Positions 9,980-22,810 of a DNA stretch of 64,000 nucleotides are shown piece after piece. Position 1 is the first letter of the stretch. Each line of letters begins with the position of its first letter. The notes under the pieces were generated by a model, which saw nothing but the letters and a program-made list of their open reading frames with translations, had not been told where the DNA came from and ran no database searches. The translations under genes and the position numbers were made by a program. The stretch is from Pseudovirgaria hyperparasitica (Eukaryota > Ascomycota > Dothideomycetes > Acrospermales > Acrospermaceae): contig NW_022985562.1 of assembly GCF_010093815.1 (NCBI RefSeq), forward strand, positions 124,001 to 188,000, given 5' to 3'.

Positions 9980-12585
9980 TCAATACCAAGTTCCTCCCAG
10001 CCCGGCCGTGTTTGAGTTGATGCCGGCTGGGTCTTCCTGCGTGCCATATTGTCGGACCATATCGTCCCAATTAGACCAGTTGACCAGATCATCGCCAGGA
10101 CTCGTATATGTTTCATGTCTGAGGTCATCCATAAGCCAATCCATGGGCATAGTCGAGAATTGAGCAAAATCTTCAGCAGCTCTATTTCGGGGGGCCATTG
10201 TATTCGTGTTCGTGGGTGGAAAAGATGTGTTCATGGTTGTTAGTACGCTAGGTGACTGTAGTGAGGGTGAGTCAAATTTAGCTCCGTACAGAAGGGCGTC
10301 GATAGTTGGGAAGCTCTCAATGGGCCCAGTGATGTCCTGTGGTAGATCCGATACGTCGATTGCTCCTTGCGACTGTAGCTCAAGCCGTTCACGAGCCAGC
10401 TCTTTATCGCGGGCTACACGCGCCTTGAGCAGGAGCTTGCGCAACGGCTTCCATAATTGCGCCTTCTTGCCATCTGTAAATGGGCTGGGAAATCGACTTG
10501 CGACAGTTGCTTCAATCGCTTTCCATGCACGCTTAGCCGCTTCACCCCGGGTGCGAGTGCATAGTTCGGAGAGCATAAAAGCAAGGCTATGCCATTGAAC
10601 ATCTGGAACTTTAGCCGTGAAAAAATCATGTGTTGGGAGATAAAACATACATGTCTTGAACAGCCATCCCCACTTTCGTGTGCGTTCCTCAGTCTCCAGT
10701 AATATAGAGTACTCAACGCTTTCCAAGGAGGTGATAAAAAGCTTGTCTTTGACTTCTTGGGGAAGGGACGCACCACCATCAAGCCTTTGGAAGGGGTGAT
10801 AGACGACTAACCACATCTTGGATAATATTAGACGGGAGACTTATGCGAGTTAGATTGAATCTCTGAGTTGACATATGAGAGAGCGACTTACCCGTGGCAG
10901 TGACCCAGAACAATGGAATAGTCATGTCGACCTCCTTCAAGTACGTCTCCTCGAGCCTTGTATGGCAATTCGTGATCCACGTCTCTTTATCTTGAATCGA
11001 CAAGTTGGCGAACTGCGACGGACATTTTACTGGCCCAGGAGGCACGTAGACAATTTGTCGGAACATGTTCGCAACCTCAAATCGGATGATGCAAAAGGTC
11101 ATTTCTGTGAAACCTTTTCGAGACTCTGGAAGTTCTCTCATCTCGGGATATAGGTCCGCATCGTTGACATTGAGTGGCATTTGGGTGTCGAATTGGGCCT
11201 CGGAAATGGTCGGATCCGAGCCATGGTCCTCGGACGACCGTGCATCCAATATACAAACTTGCCACCATAGCCTACGACGCATTTCGATTTCGAACGGAGT
11301 AAGGCTGAAATGCGTTCCGTCACGGTGAAGGCCAATGGTCTGAGCTATACGCACAACAAGTCCGGTCAAGGTCCAGATGATACGCGCGTCATCGTTCCGA
11401 CGTAGAAGAATGAGGAAGATCACAAAGGCCTGGAGGACGATGATCTCCTGAGAGTCCAGAAAGTGAGCTCGAGCCAAAGCCTGCTCCAATCCAAAGCGAT
11501 ATCTTCTCAGCAGTGTATCCCTGGGCTCACCCAATTGTTGTATGCAGTCTGCGGCGCTGAGACTTGTCGCGGCACCTAAATATCAAATTAGAGACGAAGC
11601 ATTTGGGGCTGAGTTGCGGAGCTTACCATAATATATTGTAAACATCAGGGCTTCCAAGCCTTTGGGTAAACTAGCTAGCCCATTCGCAGTGTCTAAAATC
11701 GTCGGCTCGATCGTTGGTATATGCAAGACTTTCACTAGTGCATCTACGTTTTCTTTAAATAGCGACCAGTATTTGGGAATCATGCGCGGTAACGGGTGGA
11801 GAGGAATCATATCGACATTGCTTGAAGAGAAGCCAAATATGAAGTTCTGATGACTTGAAGTCGAATTCGAAGACGGAGATGGATAGTCCTCTTCATCGTC
11901 AGTGGCCTCGTCAAAGATCTCTTTGAGATCTTCAACCTATGGATACGATGGAATATCAGCATTATGGTCATGGTACGAAAGGTTTTGCTAACCTCGCTAT
12001 TCAGATTTGCCCAGAAACTGGTATTTATGTATCTAGTTTTGCCTTCAGTCACAACTAAGCGACCAAAGCGAGCCTCTAGCCCTGGCACAGTGAGATCGGC
12101 AGAAGAAGATACACCATTGCTCTTTACTACGTCTGCTCTTTGATGTTGCCCGGGTGCATCCGCGACCTTGCGCATAAGGTTGAAGCCTTCTTTGTCTTCC
12201 TCAACCTTCGGCTGGGTTGGAGACGTCTCATCGTCGACCTGAGCGCCCAAATTCTGGACAACACTCTCTAATTTGCGTAGTCGTTCTAACAATTCGGCAT
12301 CTGGAGGTTTACGCGCTTTTCGCGGGGCGCGTCCTGGAGAAGGGAATATACATTCAATTCGGGCTTTAGTGCAGTTACCGCAAGGATTTCGCTTGTCACC
12401 TGGATTGCATTAAGTATAAGCATAAAACTGAGGCTGAATTTCTCACATTTCACTTTGCGCTTCCTGCAAGTCACACAAGAACGTGGGTTGAGACCTGGTG
12501 GTGTGTGTGTATGGGAAGGAGAAGTCTTCTGGGAGGGGTCTGGGACACTGTGATTGGACGGGAACTTGTTGGACTCTTCGAACAT
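9980..12585 (-). CDS. Zn2Cys6 fungal transcription factor
   Basis: Five exons, 12585-12447, 12399-11993, 11936-11627, 11575-10892 and 10839-9980, give 799 residues with GT-AG introns and consistent phase. The first intron splits the zinc cluster. After splicing it reads C-x2-C-x6-C-x5-C-x2-C-x6-C at about residues 37-63, starting CVTCRKRKVKC, followed by a basic linker. A short leucine-rich coiled coil (LLERLRKLESVVQNL) follows and would serve for dimerisation. The middle region carries the fungal-specific transcription factor domain (PF04082 type), with the signature GLHRDG and EIEMRRRLWWQVCILDARS, then SRLILSKMWLVVYHPFQR. The protein should bind CGG-containing DNA in the nucleus and regulate target genes. 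It is isolated from any biosynthetic cluster here, so its targets cannot be read from context. The nearest gene on the promoter side is JIP5, divergent and 1.4 kb away. Confidence 0.92.
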
Positions 12586-14021
12586 GTCTTGCGTATCCGT
12601 CGCTAGTAGAGGGGATGTTTTTGAGGGAAGGGTGCCGTGTTAAGCTGTGAGTAGAACATGGAACTCCTATGAGGAGGTAGGGAGTAAGAAGTAACTGTTT
12701 CTATGCATCTGGACTCAAAGAATAGATATGGTAGGCTTTTGGATTAGCTTGAGTTGGTTTGTTTCGGCCGATCTCAGCAAGAGATCATCGTGCCATATAA
12801 TAGCCAACATACCTAGAAACTATACCCTTTTACCCCTTGTAAATCTAGGTAGTGCCTCAGCCGCTGATTATAAAGCAGCGAGCCTGAAGTGAGTCAACCT
12901 TCCTGACCGGGATAGAGCTGGGGGGAGGCTTGAAGACTACACCTATTAGGTGTAGTGTAAAGCCTACATCTCAAACATCCAACAGTCAACTCAAGTGAGA
13001 GAATGTTAGGGTCATGTTAGATGCATCCATGCTTCTGCCTATCTCTGCTTGGTGATGACTCATGTAGTATTATAGTTTACACGCATGCCATCTCTACACG
13101 GTATAGCGATCTGCTGTCCCATTCGAGAGAACTCAGCGAGTGCTTACATACAACGAACGATACCTTTGATTCCTAAAGCTACCAAGTCAGGTCTTCAAGG
13201 TCCAAGTGTAATGCATCCACAGAAGATGGTATATTAGGTTACATGCCCCAACCACATGTATGCGCCAATGGACCCCAGATTTGTTGCTGACGTTGCAAAA
13301 ATACTTTCAGAGCTGACCGTCGTTTGCAAAATCGGACAAGCCAAAGGATCTGAAAGAGGTGAGGTAAAGTATCGAATGACATTTCATCTCTCTAGGTTTG
13401 GCTGAGTGCGACGAGTTCTGTAACGACCACAAGCGATCTCGCTTCCTAAGTTATGGCGTCCTTCATGATTATGACGAGTGTCGCTAGATTAGGTACCAAT
13501 GGCCTTGAAATCCACAGCTAGATGAATGAAGCCTCTTGTCGTGCAGGTATCATGCAGAGGAAGCTGTGAGCATTTGCCATTAACTCTTGAGCGATGAACA
13601 CCAACCTCCACCTGCTATTATGGATTATGTAAGACCGACCTACCAACCGACCAGCATTGATTGCACGTGACTACGCGAAGTCCACGCTACACGGTAGGCT
13701 CTATCTGCCTCAGGCACCAACGGAATCAAGGGCGACCAAAAAAAGAGAAACATCATACCAAAGGGCAGATCAGAACCCGGACGTTCGTCACTCTCGATTC
13801 CCTACGACCCCCTAGCCGAATAAAAGTATCTAATGAATCCCGGCAACCAATTGACCGACAATTACACAACTTTTACATGAAATATAAAGGGTCCATTGAA
13901 AACTTTCGGCCTTAGGCAGCTCAATAATAATTCTATCGCATCGCATCTATCACCTCCGCGGTCTTCAATTTTCTCCGCATCTCAAGCTTTGAGCCGACAC
14001 GAGGAGACGCCAAAATTCCCA
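12586..14021. other. Divergent intergenic region
   Basis: 1.4 kb between the start codons of the Zn2Cys6 factor (minus) and JIP5 (plus). It must hold both promoters. Frames here are short and overlapping, with no domain. No strong consensus box could be assigned. Confidence 0.5.
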
Positions 14022-15360
14022 ATGTTCGACTCAATTTGCAGCCTCCCACTGCTCTCTGATCTCAATTGCCAAGCCGTCCATCCTACTGAATCTGTTGTCG
14101 CTGTTGGTCTCGTCAGCGGCCATGTCCAGACTTTTCGACTCCCGCCGGTAGCAAGCGACGCTGGGTCCGAGAATGACGAGACCACCGCATCGGAGAACGG
14201 TCTTGGGCATGTCGACACAGTATGGAAGACTAGAAGACACCAAGGAAGCTGTCGAACCTTAGACTACAGTACCGACGGCTCAGTCCTGTACTCAGCGGGC
14301 ACCGATAGCATCGTCAAAGTCGCAGATACAGAGACCGGCCAAGTGCGCAGCAAAATACGCACGCCCCTCGCAGATCGGTATGCAACACATCCATCCACAC
14401 ATCTACAAATCGTCTCATTTGAGACTAGAGTATACTGATAAAAGCCTCAGCTCCTCCCTCGAATTCGAAGACCCGGCCCTGCTCCACGTCGTCTCCCCTC
14501 AAACCTTCCTCCTCGCGACTGACTCTGCCGCGCTGCACCTCTACGACATCCGCACAGACACCTCGCTCGCCGCCCGCCCCTCACAAACCCACCGTCCACA
14601 CACCGACGAATACATATCCTCCCTCACCCCGCTCCCGGCATCCACAGAATCTACCTCTGGCTTCAGCAAGCAATGGGTCACAACGGGCGGCACCACGCTT
14701 GCAGTGACGGATTTGCGGCGCGGTGTGCTGGTACAGAGCGAAAGCCAAGAAGAAGAATTACTAAGTAGCACATATGTCAGTGGGCTCGCCAAGCGCGGCT
14801 CGAGTCGCGGGGAGAAGGTCCTTGTGGGCGCGGGCAATGGTGTGCTGACGCTGTGGGAGCGCGGTGCGTGGGACGATCAGGACGAGCGTATCCATGTGGA
14901 CCGGAGTGGCGAGAGTCTGGATGTGTTGACGCGATTGCCGGAGGGTGTGACAGCCCGGCCAACGGTCGCGGTTGGGTTGGGTGATGGATCGATAAGGCTT
15001 GTAGAGATAGGGCAAAATAAGGTTGTGGCGACACTGAGGCATGACGAGATGGATCGGGTCGCGGCCATCAGCTTTGAGGCTGGTGGGCGAATGGTTAGTG
15101 GCGGTGGGCAGATTCTGAAGGTGTGGGAGGAGAAGTTTGCGGGTGCGACGATAGTGGACGCGGATGAGTCTGAAGATGAGACTCAAGATACTGCTGTGTC
15201 GAAAAGGGAAAGGGATGACTCTTCAGACAATGATAGCGACGATTCTAGCAGTGAAGAGGAGAAAAAGGACAAGAAGCGCAAAAAGAAGAAACGCAAGGGC
15301 AAGAAGCAGAATCAGACTGGGCACAAAAATGGCGTACTCAGCTTCAAGGGTTTGGATTGA
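14022..15360 (+). CDS. JIP5: WD-repeat ribosome biogenesis protein JIP5 (WDR55 family)
   Basis: Two exons, 14022-14377 and 14445-15360, give about 423 residues, the usual length for fungal JIP5. The start [20 protein letters not shown] and the following [10 protein letters not shown] are typical of the family. Weak WD40 blades run to about residue 350, for example [21 protein letters not shown] and [20 protein letters not shown]. The C-terminal end is acidic then strongly Lys-rich ([13 protein letters not shown]), closing with [12 protein letters not shown]5/WDR55 acts in the nucleolus in large-subunit rRNA maturation. The ATG at 14022 was chosen because family similarity begins there; upstream in-frame sequence reads as leader. 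Two acceptors six bases apart (exon starts 14445 or 14451) both keep the frame. Confidence 0.9.
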
Positions 15361-16133
15361 ATTGGACAGTAATGTCTCTATATTCTTACAGTATATACCC
15401 TCGAAGCGCTGCAACCCGTACCACAACCCCACGATATAATCATTAATACTGTGAGTGGTTCACACAACGGACATCCGGCAGCTACACCTCATTCGTAGCT
15501 TTCTTGGGTATGGTCACGTCACTGCGAACTGCGAACGAATGAAGACCAAAATTTGTCATTGGGAGTTTAGACTACATCGCGCTAGAATCTCTAGGAGTTT
15601 CTAGGTATTGAAAGACCGTCCAATTAGTATAGAATGGCAGTTGATGAAGAAGAATTATAATACCAAGAAAAAAACCCTTCCAAACATAGTGCGTGAGATT
15701 CGTAATGAACCCAGCTTAGTGTGTGCCCATATGTGAGTGTGCCCGACGTCGAATCTGCCTCGAAGCATTTTCAGCTTCTTGACATACGACCGCGGAGTTC
15801 AACTCGAAGCTGGAAGGGGTTGAAAAAGAAAGCGTAGCAAGTGTAAGGGGTTCATGCGGTATGATGCGTTCCAAATCCAATTAAGGTGTAAACGATCCAA
15901 TGATTGTGCCTACATATCCTGGTTTCCGCGAATGTGGCTGCTACAAAGAACAGTATGACAGTGTCGTTGTCGGGGCTTGGTGATGACCTGGCTCGGGAAG
16001 GTAAAAGCATTTTTCAGCTCCACCCTACTGGACTGACAGAAAAATCGCATCCCAGACCTTTTATGACAAAGTCTTTGTATTTGTGGAAGATGATCTCCAT
16101 CGAGGTTATAAGTGTGATTTCGCTTACTGTCTC
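15361..16133. other. Convergent 3' region
   Basis: Sequence between the stop codons of JIP5 (plus) and the EDC4-like gene (minus). It should hold both 3' UTRs. Overlapping frames around 15.9-16.1 kb have no recognisable domain and partly mirror the last EDC4 exon. Confidence 0.5.
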
Positions 16134-19100
16134 TCATCCTCTGGTCGAGAGATGGCGTTGAGCTGCCACCTTTACCTCCATAGCTTGTCGAACGGAGCCA
16201 GAGAGACGACGAAGGGGTGCAGCAGAACTGCCCTCACTTTCGGAAATCTGCATGTATACGTCTCGCAAACGGGTACCAATGACTTCCATAATTTGCGGGA
16301 CGACTTCAACAATTTCAGGATCCTGTCAGACGTTAGTTTCTGATTGAAGATACGAGATCACAGGAGCGTTAGCGGTCTTACTGTAGGGTCGAGTGAAATA
16401 AGTACGGTATCAAGCCAGTCCAAACGTTGCGCCAGGTTCGACTCTAGGTTGGCGGTCGTTGCGGCAGCAACTGACAAAGATACCAGAGAAGACAGGTGTT
16501 TAATAAAGTTAGGACCAAAACGCATGAACAAAAGGTCGAAGAGCTCGGCCTGGCGAGGCGATTGAAGCCACTGTTCGGAATTAGAAAACGCAGGTCGCAA
16601 TTCTGGAATGTGTAGCACTTACCATGATGGTGCCGTCCTCGTATCGACCACTATTGATCAACCCATGGATGGTATTCAACTCCGAATCCTGCTCTTCTAC
16701 CTTGGGCTCAGTGACGACAGATTCAACTGTAGTTTCGCGAGACTGAGTTTCAATCAACTGTTGTTGGAGCCGGGAAATTTCGTTCCGAGCGTCAGTCTGC
16801 GATGAGCGCATCACCGCCACACTTTCTGAAAGCTCTTGTACCATTCCGATTAACTGTACAATCTTGGACGCATCGGCTTGACGTTGCATATCAGCCTGGC
16901 GCAGCTGCTCAGCCAAGCGATGGTCAGCCTGGCTTGAGGTTTGTTTGACAGTATTGGAGACTACGCTGGCAAGCGAGGGGCCAAGGTTCTGAAAGGAAGC
17001 TGATATCTGGGTCTCAATGGTCTTCGTCACCTTACTGGCAACGAGATCGGAGATGATACGAAGAGTGTCAGGCTCCTGCATGGCCTTGCTGACAAGAGCT
17101 GGCAATGTCGATTTGATTTCGCGTGGTACAACAAGGTTGATCTGCTGGCCTACCATAGCACCCACGGAGTTCGTGAGAGCGGGAAGGATACTGGTCTTTA
17201 CCGACTCCTGAATATGACGGCTAAAAGCTTGGTCAAGATTGTCACTCAGAGTGCTCGAGACAAGGCGCAGAACAGCTTCTTGCTTTGCTCCGCTCGAAGC
17301 ATCCAGGGCGCGCTTGTCGTTGTCGATACGTTTGTAGAGGTCATCAAAACGCTCGGTCAAAGCTTTCGACAGTTGACTGGATAAAGGACCGTCCGTGACA
17401 GCTGGGGCAACAGATCCTGGCTGGTTTAACAAACGCAGAGCCCATGCTGGTGCATCGCCATCAGTCCCTTTGGCAGCTGGCGAAGTCTGTCGAGCGGCAT
17501 TCGCATATGACGGCAATGGTGATGGCATGACATGGGACGTGGCGGGACGAGGAGCAGTCGATGTCTGTGACGCTGTATCGGTCGCGCGCTTCTTCTTTTT
17601 CTTTTCAGACTTCTCAGAATTGTTAAGAATCGCTGCTCGCTCAGCCTCTTGTTTGTTCTCGACCTTGGCGAGAGTGCTGGCACGAATGGCAGCCTCTGGA
17701 GTTTGCGGAACAACCCTTGACGTGCTTGAACTAGCAGTGTCTTTCTTGGCGCTTTCGCGCGATGTTCCTTGCGTTGAAGGTGCAGTACGAGCATCACCAT
17801 TACTAGATCCAATGGTAGATCCTTCTGTTACTGGCTGAGGAGGTCGCAGAGAGCTGACTTGCACAGCGCCAGTTGTCGCTGCCTCTACAGGATTTGTCAC
17901 GCGGAAGTCCTTAGTCCATCCGAGATCTTCGCGATGGATGCTTATCAGACTGACGCCCTTTGAATGGACGACATACAGCTCAAATACTGGCGCATCTCCA
18001 GGACCGTAGCTTTCTGACGTGCCGGCGTGCTCCTCCAGAAGATGAAGAGTGCGCAGCTTACCCTTAGGACCCAGTGAGTATTCACGAATACCGCTCATGA
18101 TGGCAGTGGATTCAGGCTTAGCGATGGTCGACTTTGGTTCCGCGAGATGTCCAATGTATTTCGCTTGGGACATGGCTGCTAGGTTGTACTTGGGCGCAGA
18201 GATGTGAACAAAATAGATTGAGTTTCTGGTTGGGTGACCAACGACCATTACTCCGGACTTTGCGTGATACGCAACAGTGCAAATGGCATCCGATTCATTG
18301 TCGTGTGGTAGGTTCAGTTCCTGGACGGCTTTGCCCAAACCGAGGTCCCAAAGCTGCAGAGTATGATTCTGCTTCTGGCCAACGACAAGGTACCTCAAAG
18401 CGATACCTTTACTTACAGGGCGTTCTTTGTCCAAGAAAAATACTGAAGTGGGCCACGATTTCTCGTTAGGCGAAGTCGTTTGCAGACTCCAAAGCGGATG
18501 TCGGATCGTGACACCTTCGAAGGCGCCAGCTGGATTCTCCTCTGCCGCATCCCACAAAGTTCGAATGTCCCAGAACCTCATCTTCCCAGCTTTGTCCAAA
18601 GACACAATGACCGAGTCATCCGCGCTGAAGGCAAAGTCTTTTCCAGCTTTGCCAGTCAGGATCTTCAGAGAGCGCTCTTTCAAGTACCTCTCGCTGTCAC
18701 ATGTACGTGTCTTTATGTTGGTGTATCTGTTGGTCCGAGCGACCTTAGGGTACACCAAATGTATAGATTTTCCACGGCCAACGGCGAAGAACTCGGGGTG
18801 ACGCGTGCTTGTCTTTGCTCGAGTCTTAAGTTGACCACCAGAGGTATTGTCATCGTGAACGGGAGCGGGTGGGAATATGAACCCAGCATCGTCGAGATTC
18901 TCTTCCTCAAAAGCGTCACCGGATACAGCGGCAACTTGAGTCCAGAAGATGCTACCATTCATACCAGTCCCGAGGATGGTCTCATGTTCCGTAGCGGCAG
19001 ACCCTGGCGCTGGAGTGCATATAGAGATGTTGAAAATCCGTTCCTTCGAACTTGAGAAGGCGGCTCGATATTGGCCAGTTTCCTGACGAATAACACGAAA

Positions 19101-20498
19101 GCCGAGAGGTTTCAATGTAGCATAAGCAATGAAGTTCTTGGAGGCGCATACAAGTTGGCGGTCCATCTGGTCAAAGTCCTTCTTGAGCTTAGCGATCTCC
19201 ATGATAGTGCTCGCGCGGAAAGTAGGCGGCTTGTCCTGCAGCTTGATAATGTCGATTGCTGTGAAAGGGCGCATGGGAAAGTTGTAGACTTTGACGGTCT
19301 CGTCGCCTTGAGACGGGCTGTCTTCAGCATCTGCACTTTCCCAGCTATCAGCAACATTGTCACCAACTCCAGCTGCAGCGAGTTTCAAAGCTTCCGCGGA
19401 ATTTGCTTCCAAGGCTTTGTCCGCGAGCTCATGAGCGTGATCCTCACCAGCACGTTTGGCTTCATTGTTGGTAGCTGCGGCAATGACAGCAGCAGGCACG
19501 ACCTTGCCATTCTTGCCTATCGTTGCGACTTCACTTAGTACGTCATCTAGCTCTTTTTCAACCTGTTGGCCAAGTTCACCAACGGCGTCTGACACTGTTT
19601 CGTGACTGATCTCGGCCTTCGCCGGGCCCTGTATGATACGAACAGGCGAGTGAACCGGGGGCTGAGATTCAAGGCTTGGTACAGTAGTAATCTTTACCCT
19701 GTCGATTTGAGGCTGAGCCACACGCTGTGGTGCTGAACGGCCGTTCCGATTAAGCGGGGAAGATCTTTCAAGCTGATCGAAAGGGTTGGCATAGGTGAAC
19801 ATTGATCCAGATGGAGCCGCTCCGGTGTTACCCAAGCTAGTAATGGCTGGTACATCTGAATCATGTGTAGTATGCAAGGGCTCGGCTAAGTCCGGAAAGG
19901 ACGTGGATGGTGACTTGAGACTCTGAGATTTGCCGAGATCTAAATGACGCACAGATCCAGCCTCACTCTGCGTTGCCGAAGAGCGCGGGTTGTTTAGCAG
20001 CTTCAATAGAAGATCTTGAGGGTTTTCCGTAGAAGAGGTGTGATGAGGTTCTGCTCGAACAGAGGCAGGCGAAGCTTCGGCGGGACTATGCATAGCCAAT
20101 GAAGACGAGGGCTTCTTCATGAAAGAAGCAACGAGATCTGAGGCTGATACTGGACGTGCGGTTGGTGTTGAGGTAGCTGAGGGTAAATTTTGATTAGAGG
20201 ATGGGTGCCGACGGAGCTCTGTATAAGGTTGACGCGGAGGTATCGACTGTTGCGGTTGATTGAACTTCAGCAAGTTCAGCAAGCTCGTCGTACGATCATT
20301 ACCACCTTCCGCGCCTGGAGTGTTACCTCCAGACATAGCTGGGCTCATGATTGCAGACGGGTGATGTGGTTGAGGACCACTGGGTTGAGGCGAGACGATA
20401 GGTGACGAAACAGAAGGTTGATAGGAATTTTGCTGTGGAGAGTCGGCAGGTGTGTTAGGGCTCTTTAGTCGGGCGAAAAGCTCCGAAAGATCCGCCAT
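16134..20498 (-). CDS. EDC4-like mRNA decapping scaffold
   Basis: Three exons, 20498-16623, 16570-16382 and 16322-16134, give 1417 residues. The first 430 residues are disordered and rich in Ser, Pro and Gln, with the short motif SLLNLLKF near residue 75. A WD40-type beta-propeller follows, with blades such as KDFAFSADDSVIVSLDKAGK and KMRFWDIRTLW. A low-complexity linker with a KKKKKR patch comes next, then a long alpha-helical C-terminal region starting near KALTERFDDLYKRI. It ends in the EDC4-type helical module WLQSPRQAELFDLLFMRFG to VAAQRHLSTRG, encoded by the two small exons. EDC4 proteins scaffold Dcp2 and Dcp1 in P-bodies in the cytoplasm. I set the start at MADLSELFARLKSP because family similarity begins there, although the frame stays open 53 codons upstream. 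The closest alternative is a generic WD40 scaffold, which is less likely given the C-terminal helices. Confidence 0.87.
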
Positions 20499-20898
20499 GG
20501 CGGATGAAAAGGACAGGTGACTCCAGTGATCAGTACAGACGATGTGAATTGAGTGATTGAACGGTGGTGTTTGGAAACGAACGTCAATCGTTGAGGTTTG
20601 TGAAAAGAAGTGAACAATAGCGGTGGCGGTACAGGTGGAGCGGAGCTCTGACAACAAACGACTAGCTTGTCAGACTTAGCCGCATCTGCCTAGCGTGACT
20701 ATTGGCTTTGATGCCTTAACGCCTCAAACCCTTCACAATGACCAAGAACTTTATAGCATCATTGATGTATGGTAAGTGCAATGACTGTCTCGTGAAAGTG
20801 GTTCGATTTTCATTAGCCGCATCACGTATAAGGTCAAATGGTTTTAGCTTATCAAACGTCATGGAATCATGCATATTGATACAATGAATGCGTTAACA

Positions 20899-22414
20899 CT
20901 ATCGCGTCCCCTTCCCCTGGTCCGCCCGGTAGAATTCTGCTACCAGAAATGCCATCTCCAGCGCCTGCTTCTCGTTCAGACGAGGATCACAGAAGGTTGT
21001 GTAGTTGAGACTCAAATCACCTTCTTCCAGTGCGACGCTACCGCCTACGCATTCCGTCACAGCGTCACCTGTAAGCTCAAGATGCATGCCTCCGAGATAC
21101 GAACCGTGCTGCTTGTGAATCTTCAGAGCAGAAGAGAGCTCAGACAGGATTGAGCTGAAATGCCGTGTCTTGACTCCAGTCGAGGTAGAGCGTGTGTTCC
21201 TGTGAACCATTAGTGAATGTCGTCAAATAGCATGACCTTACGTACCCATGCATAGGGTCACACTGCCAGATGACCAAATGTCCGCTGCTTTTGACGGCTT
21301 CTATGTGACCCCCCAGTAACTCTTCCACTTTTCCTTCACCATAGCGGGTTATGAGCGTAACCTTCCCAACCTCCTTGTTTGGATTAACAATATTCAGAAG
21401 GCTTATCAATTCCTCGTTCTCCATGGACGGGCCGACCTTGATCCCAATGGGATTCTCGATACCACGGAAGTACTCGATATGGGCACCGTCCAGCTGTCTT
21501 GTGCGATCCCCTATCCAAATGAAATGGGTCGACGTGTTGTACCATCCCTTCCCATCAGGCGATACAGTAGGTTTAGTGGCATTCGAGGGATGTCGTAGTC
21601 TGCGGGTGAGTGCTTCTTCATACTGTAGAACTAGCCCTTCGTGGCTCGTGTAGAGATCGACAGAATTCAATTGTCCAGCAGTGTCCGCTCCGATAGTATT
21701 CATGAATTTCAAGGACTCTGTAATGCTTCCAACGATACGTTGGTATCGACTTTGCAGATCTTCGTCTTTGACGTGACCAAGGCCCCAGTCCATAGGGTTA
21801 TGTAGGTCAGCAATACCACTCGATAATTGTGCACGAACATAATTGAGAGTGGCCGCTGAATGAAAATAGGCCTGCACCAATCTATCAGGGTCGACAGTCC
21901 TAGCATTGATGTCGAAGCCATTCAGAATATCCCCTCGAAAGCTTGGGATCTCTTTCCCATCTACCACTTCTGTTGGACTTGACCGAGGCTTGGCGTATTG
22001 ACCGGCCATTCGGGCTATGCGCACTACGGGTTTGTTTGAGCCCCAGATGAGGACAAGTGACATCTGAAGTAGCAGCTTAATTTTGGCATCAATCGGCTCA
22101 TCGGCACAGTAAGAGAACAACTCAGCGCAGTCGCCTCCTTGAAGTAGAAAAGCATTGCCTAAGGCTACCTCTCGAAGAGTGTTCTTGAGCCTGTTGATTT
22201 CAGTTGGAGTCACAATTGGCGGTAAAGTCTCGAGTTTCGATAGGGCAGGAAGTGCAGCGGCTTCGGAGTCGTACACTACTGCCTGCTTGATATTCTTCGA
22301 GCGCCATGCTTTCCGAGCGTCAGCTAAAAGGGTGTGTCTCACATGGCCCGGAGACTAACATGAAGGTGTCCAAATGTCCTCGCCAGGTGTGTTGCCATTG
22401 AGTGTGGAAGCCAT
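20899..22414 (-). CDS. Class II 3-deoxy-7-phosphoheptulonate (DAHP) synthase
   Basis: Three exons, 22414-22360, 22323-21246 and 21199-20899, give 477 residues, the normal size for plant-type (AroA-II) DAHP synthases. The enzyme condenses phosphoenolpyruvate and erythrose 4-phosphate, the first step of the shikimate pathway to aromatic amino acids. Family signatures are plain: LQGGDCAE, KPVVRIARMAGQYAKPRS, SAATLNYVRA, TSHEGLVLQYE, WIGDRTRQLDGAH, CDPMHGNT (completed across the second intron), GGMHLELTGDAVTEC and CDPRLN. The Cys in the LQGGDCAE region and the His and Glu in the later motifs are the expected metal ligands. Filamentous ascomycetes are known to carry one plant-type isozyme beside yeast-type class I enzymes (Neurospora aro-8 is the model). 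The 37-bp first intron is the shortest in the window. The start MASTLNGNTPGEDIWTPS is short but in phase. Confidence 0.95.
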
Positions 22415-22810
22415 GGCTGTTGAATATGAAGCAGAATGACACCACACCAAAGGAGATCAGATCCTCAGTTATTAATCAGGGATTTTCTTCACTTTTCTAG
22501 TACCAATTTTTGTGACTCAGTATATTTCAAGACGTGCGGGAAGACAAAGTGCACGTGCCAGTCAAGGCGGGATTGCAATGCTATACCGATTTAATCATGA
22601 ACACTAATTAATTAGTGGTTCGAGGGGTCCATATCGGATAAAAGTGAAAAGAATCTGATTATGTGAATACTTTGTGACCCTCTCATTATCACAACTAAAG
22701 TCCGTGCGCTAGCCTGTTTGGCACATCCCGCCACTGCATTCACCACGATCCATCCATAGGCCATTAATTCACATCCAATACAGGTCTGATATCCTTCAAC
22801 CCATAATACC
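22415..22810. promoter_or_regulatory. Shared promoter region, DAHP synthase / HYPK
   Basis: About 400 bp separate the divergent start codons of the DAHP synthase (minus) and HYPK (plus), so both promoters must lie here. Composition is AT-richer than the flanking coding DNA. No specific factor site, such as a Gcn4/CPC1 TGACTCA box, was identified with confidence, although TGACTCA-like sequence (tgactcag) occurs at about 22511-22518. Confidence 0.45.
22511..22517. promoter_or_regulatory. Candidate CPC1/Gcn4-type site (TGACTCA)
   Basis: A perfect TGACTCA heptamer about 95 bp upstream of the DAHP synthase start codon. Gcn4/CPC1 bZIP factors bind this sequence and induce amino-acid biosynthesis genes under starvation, so its place upstream of the first aromatic-pathway enzyme makes sense. 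A single heptamer can occur by chance, so this is inference from position. Confidence 0.5.
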
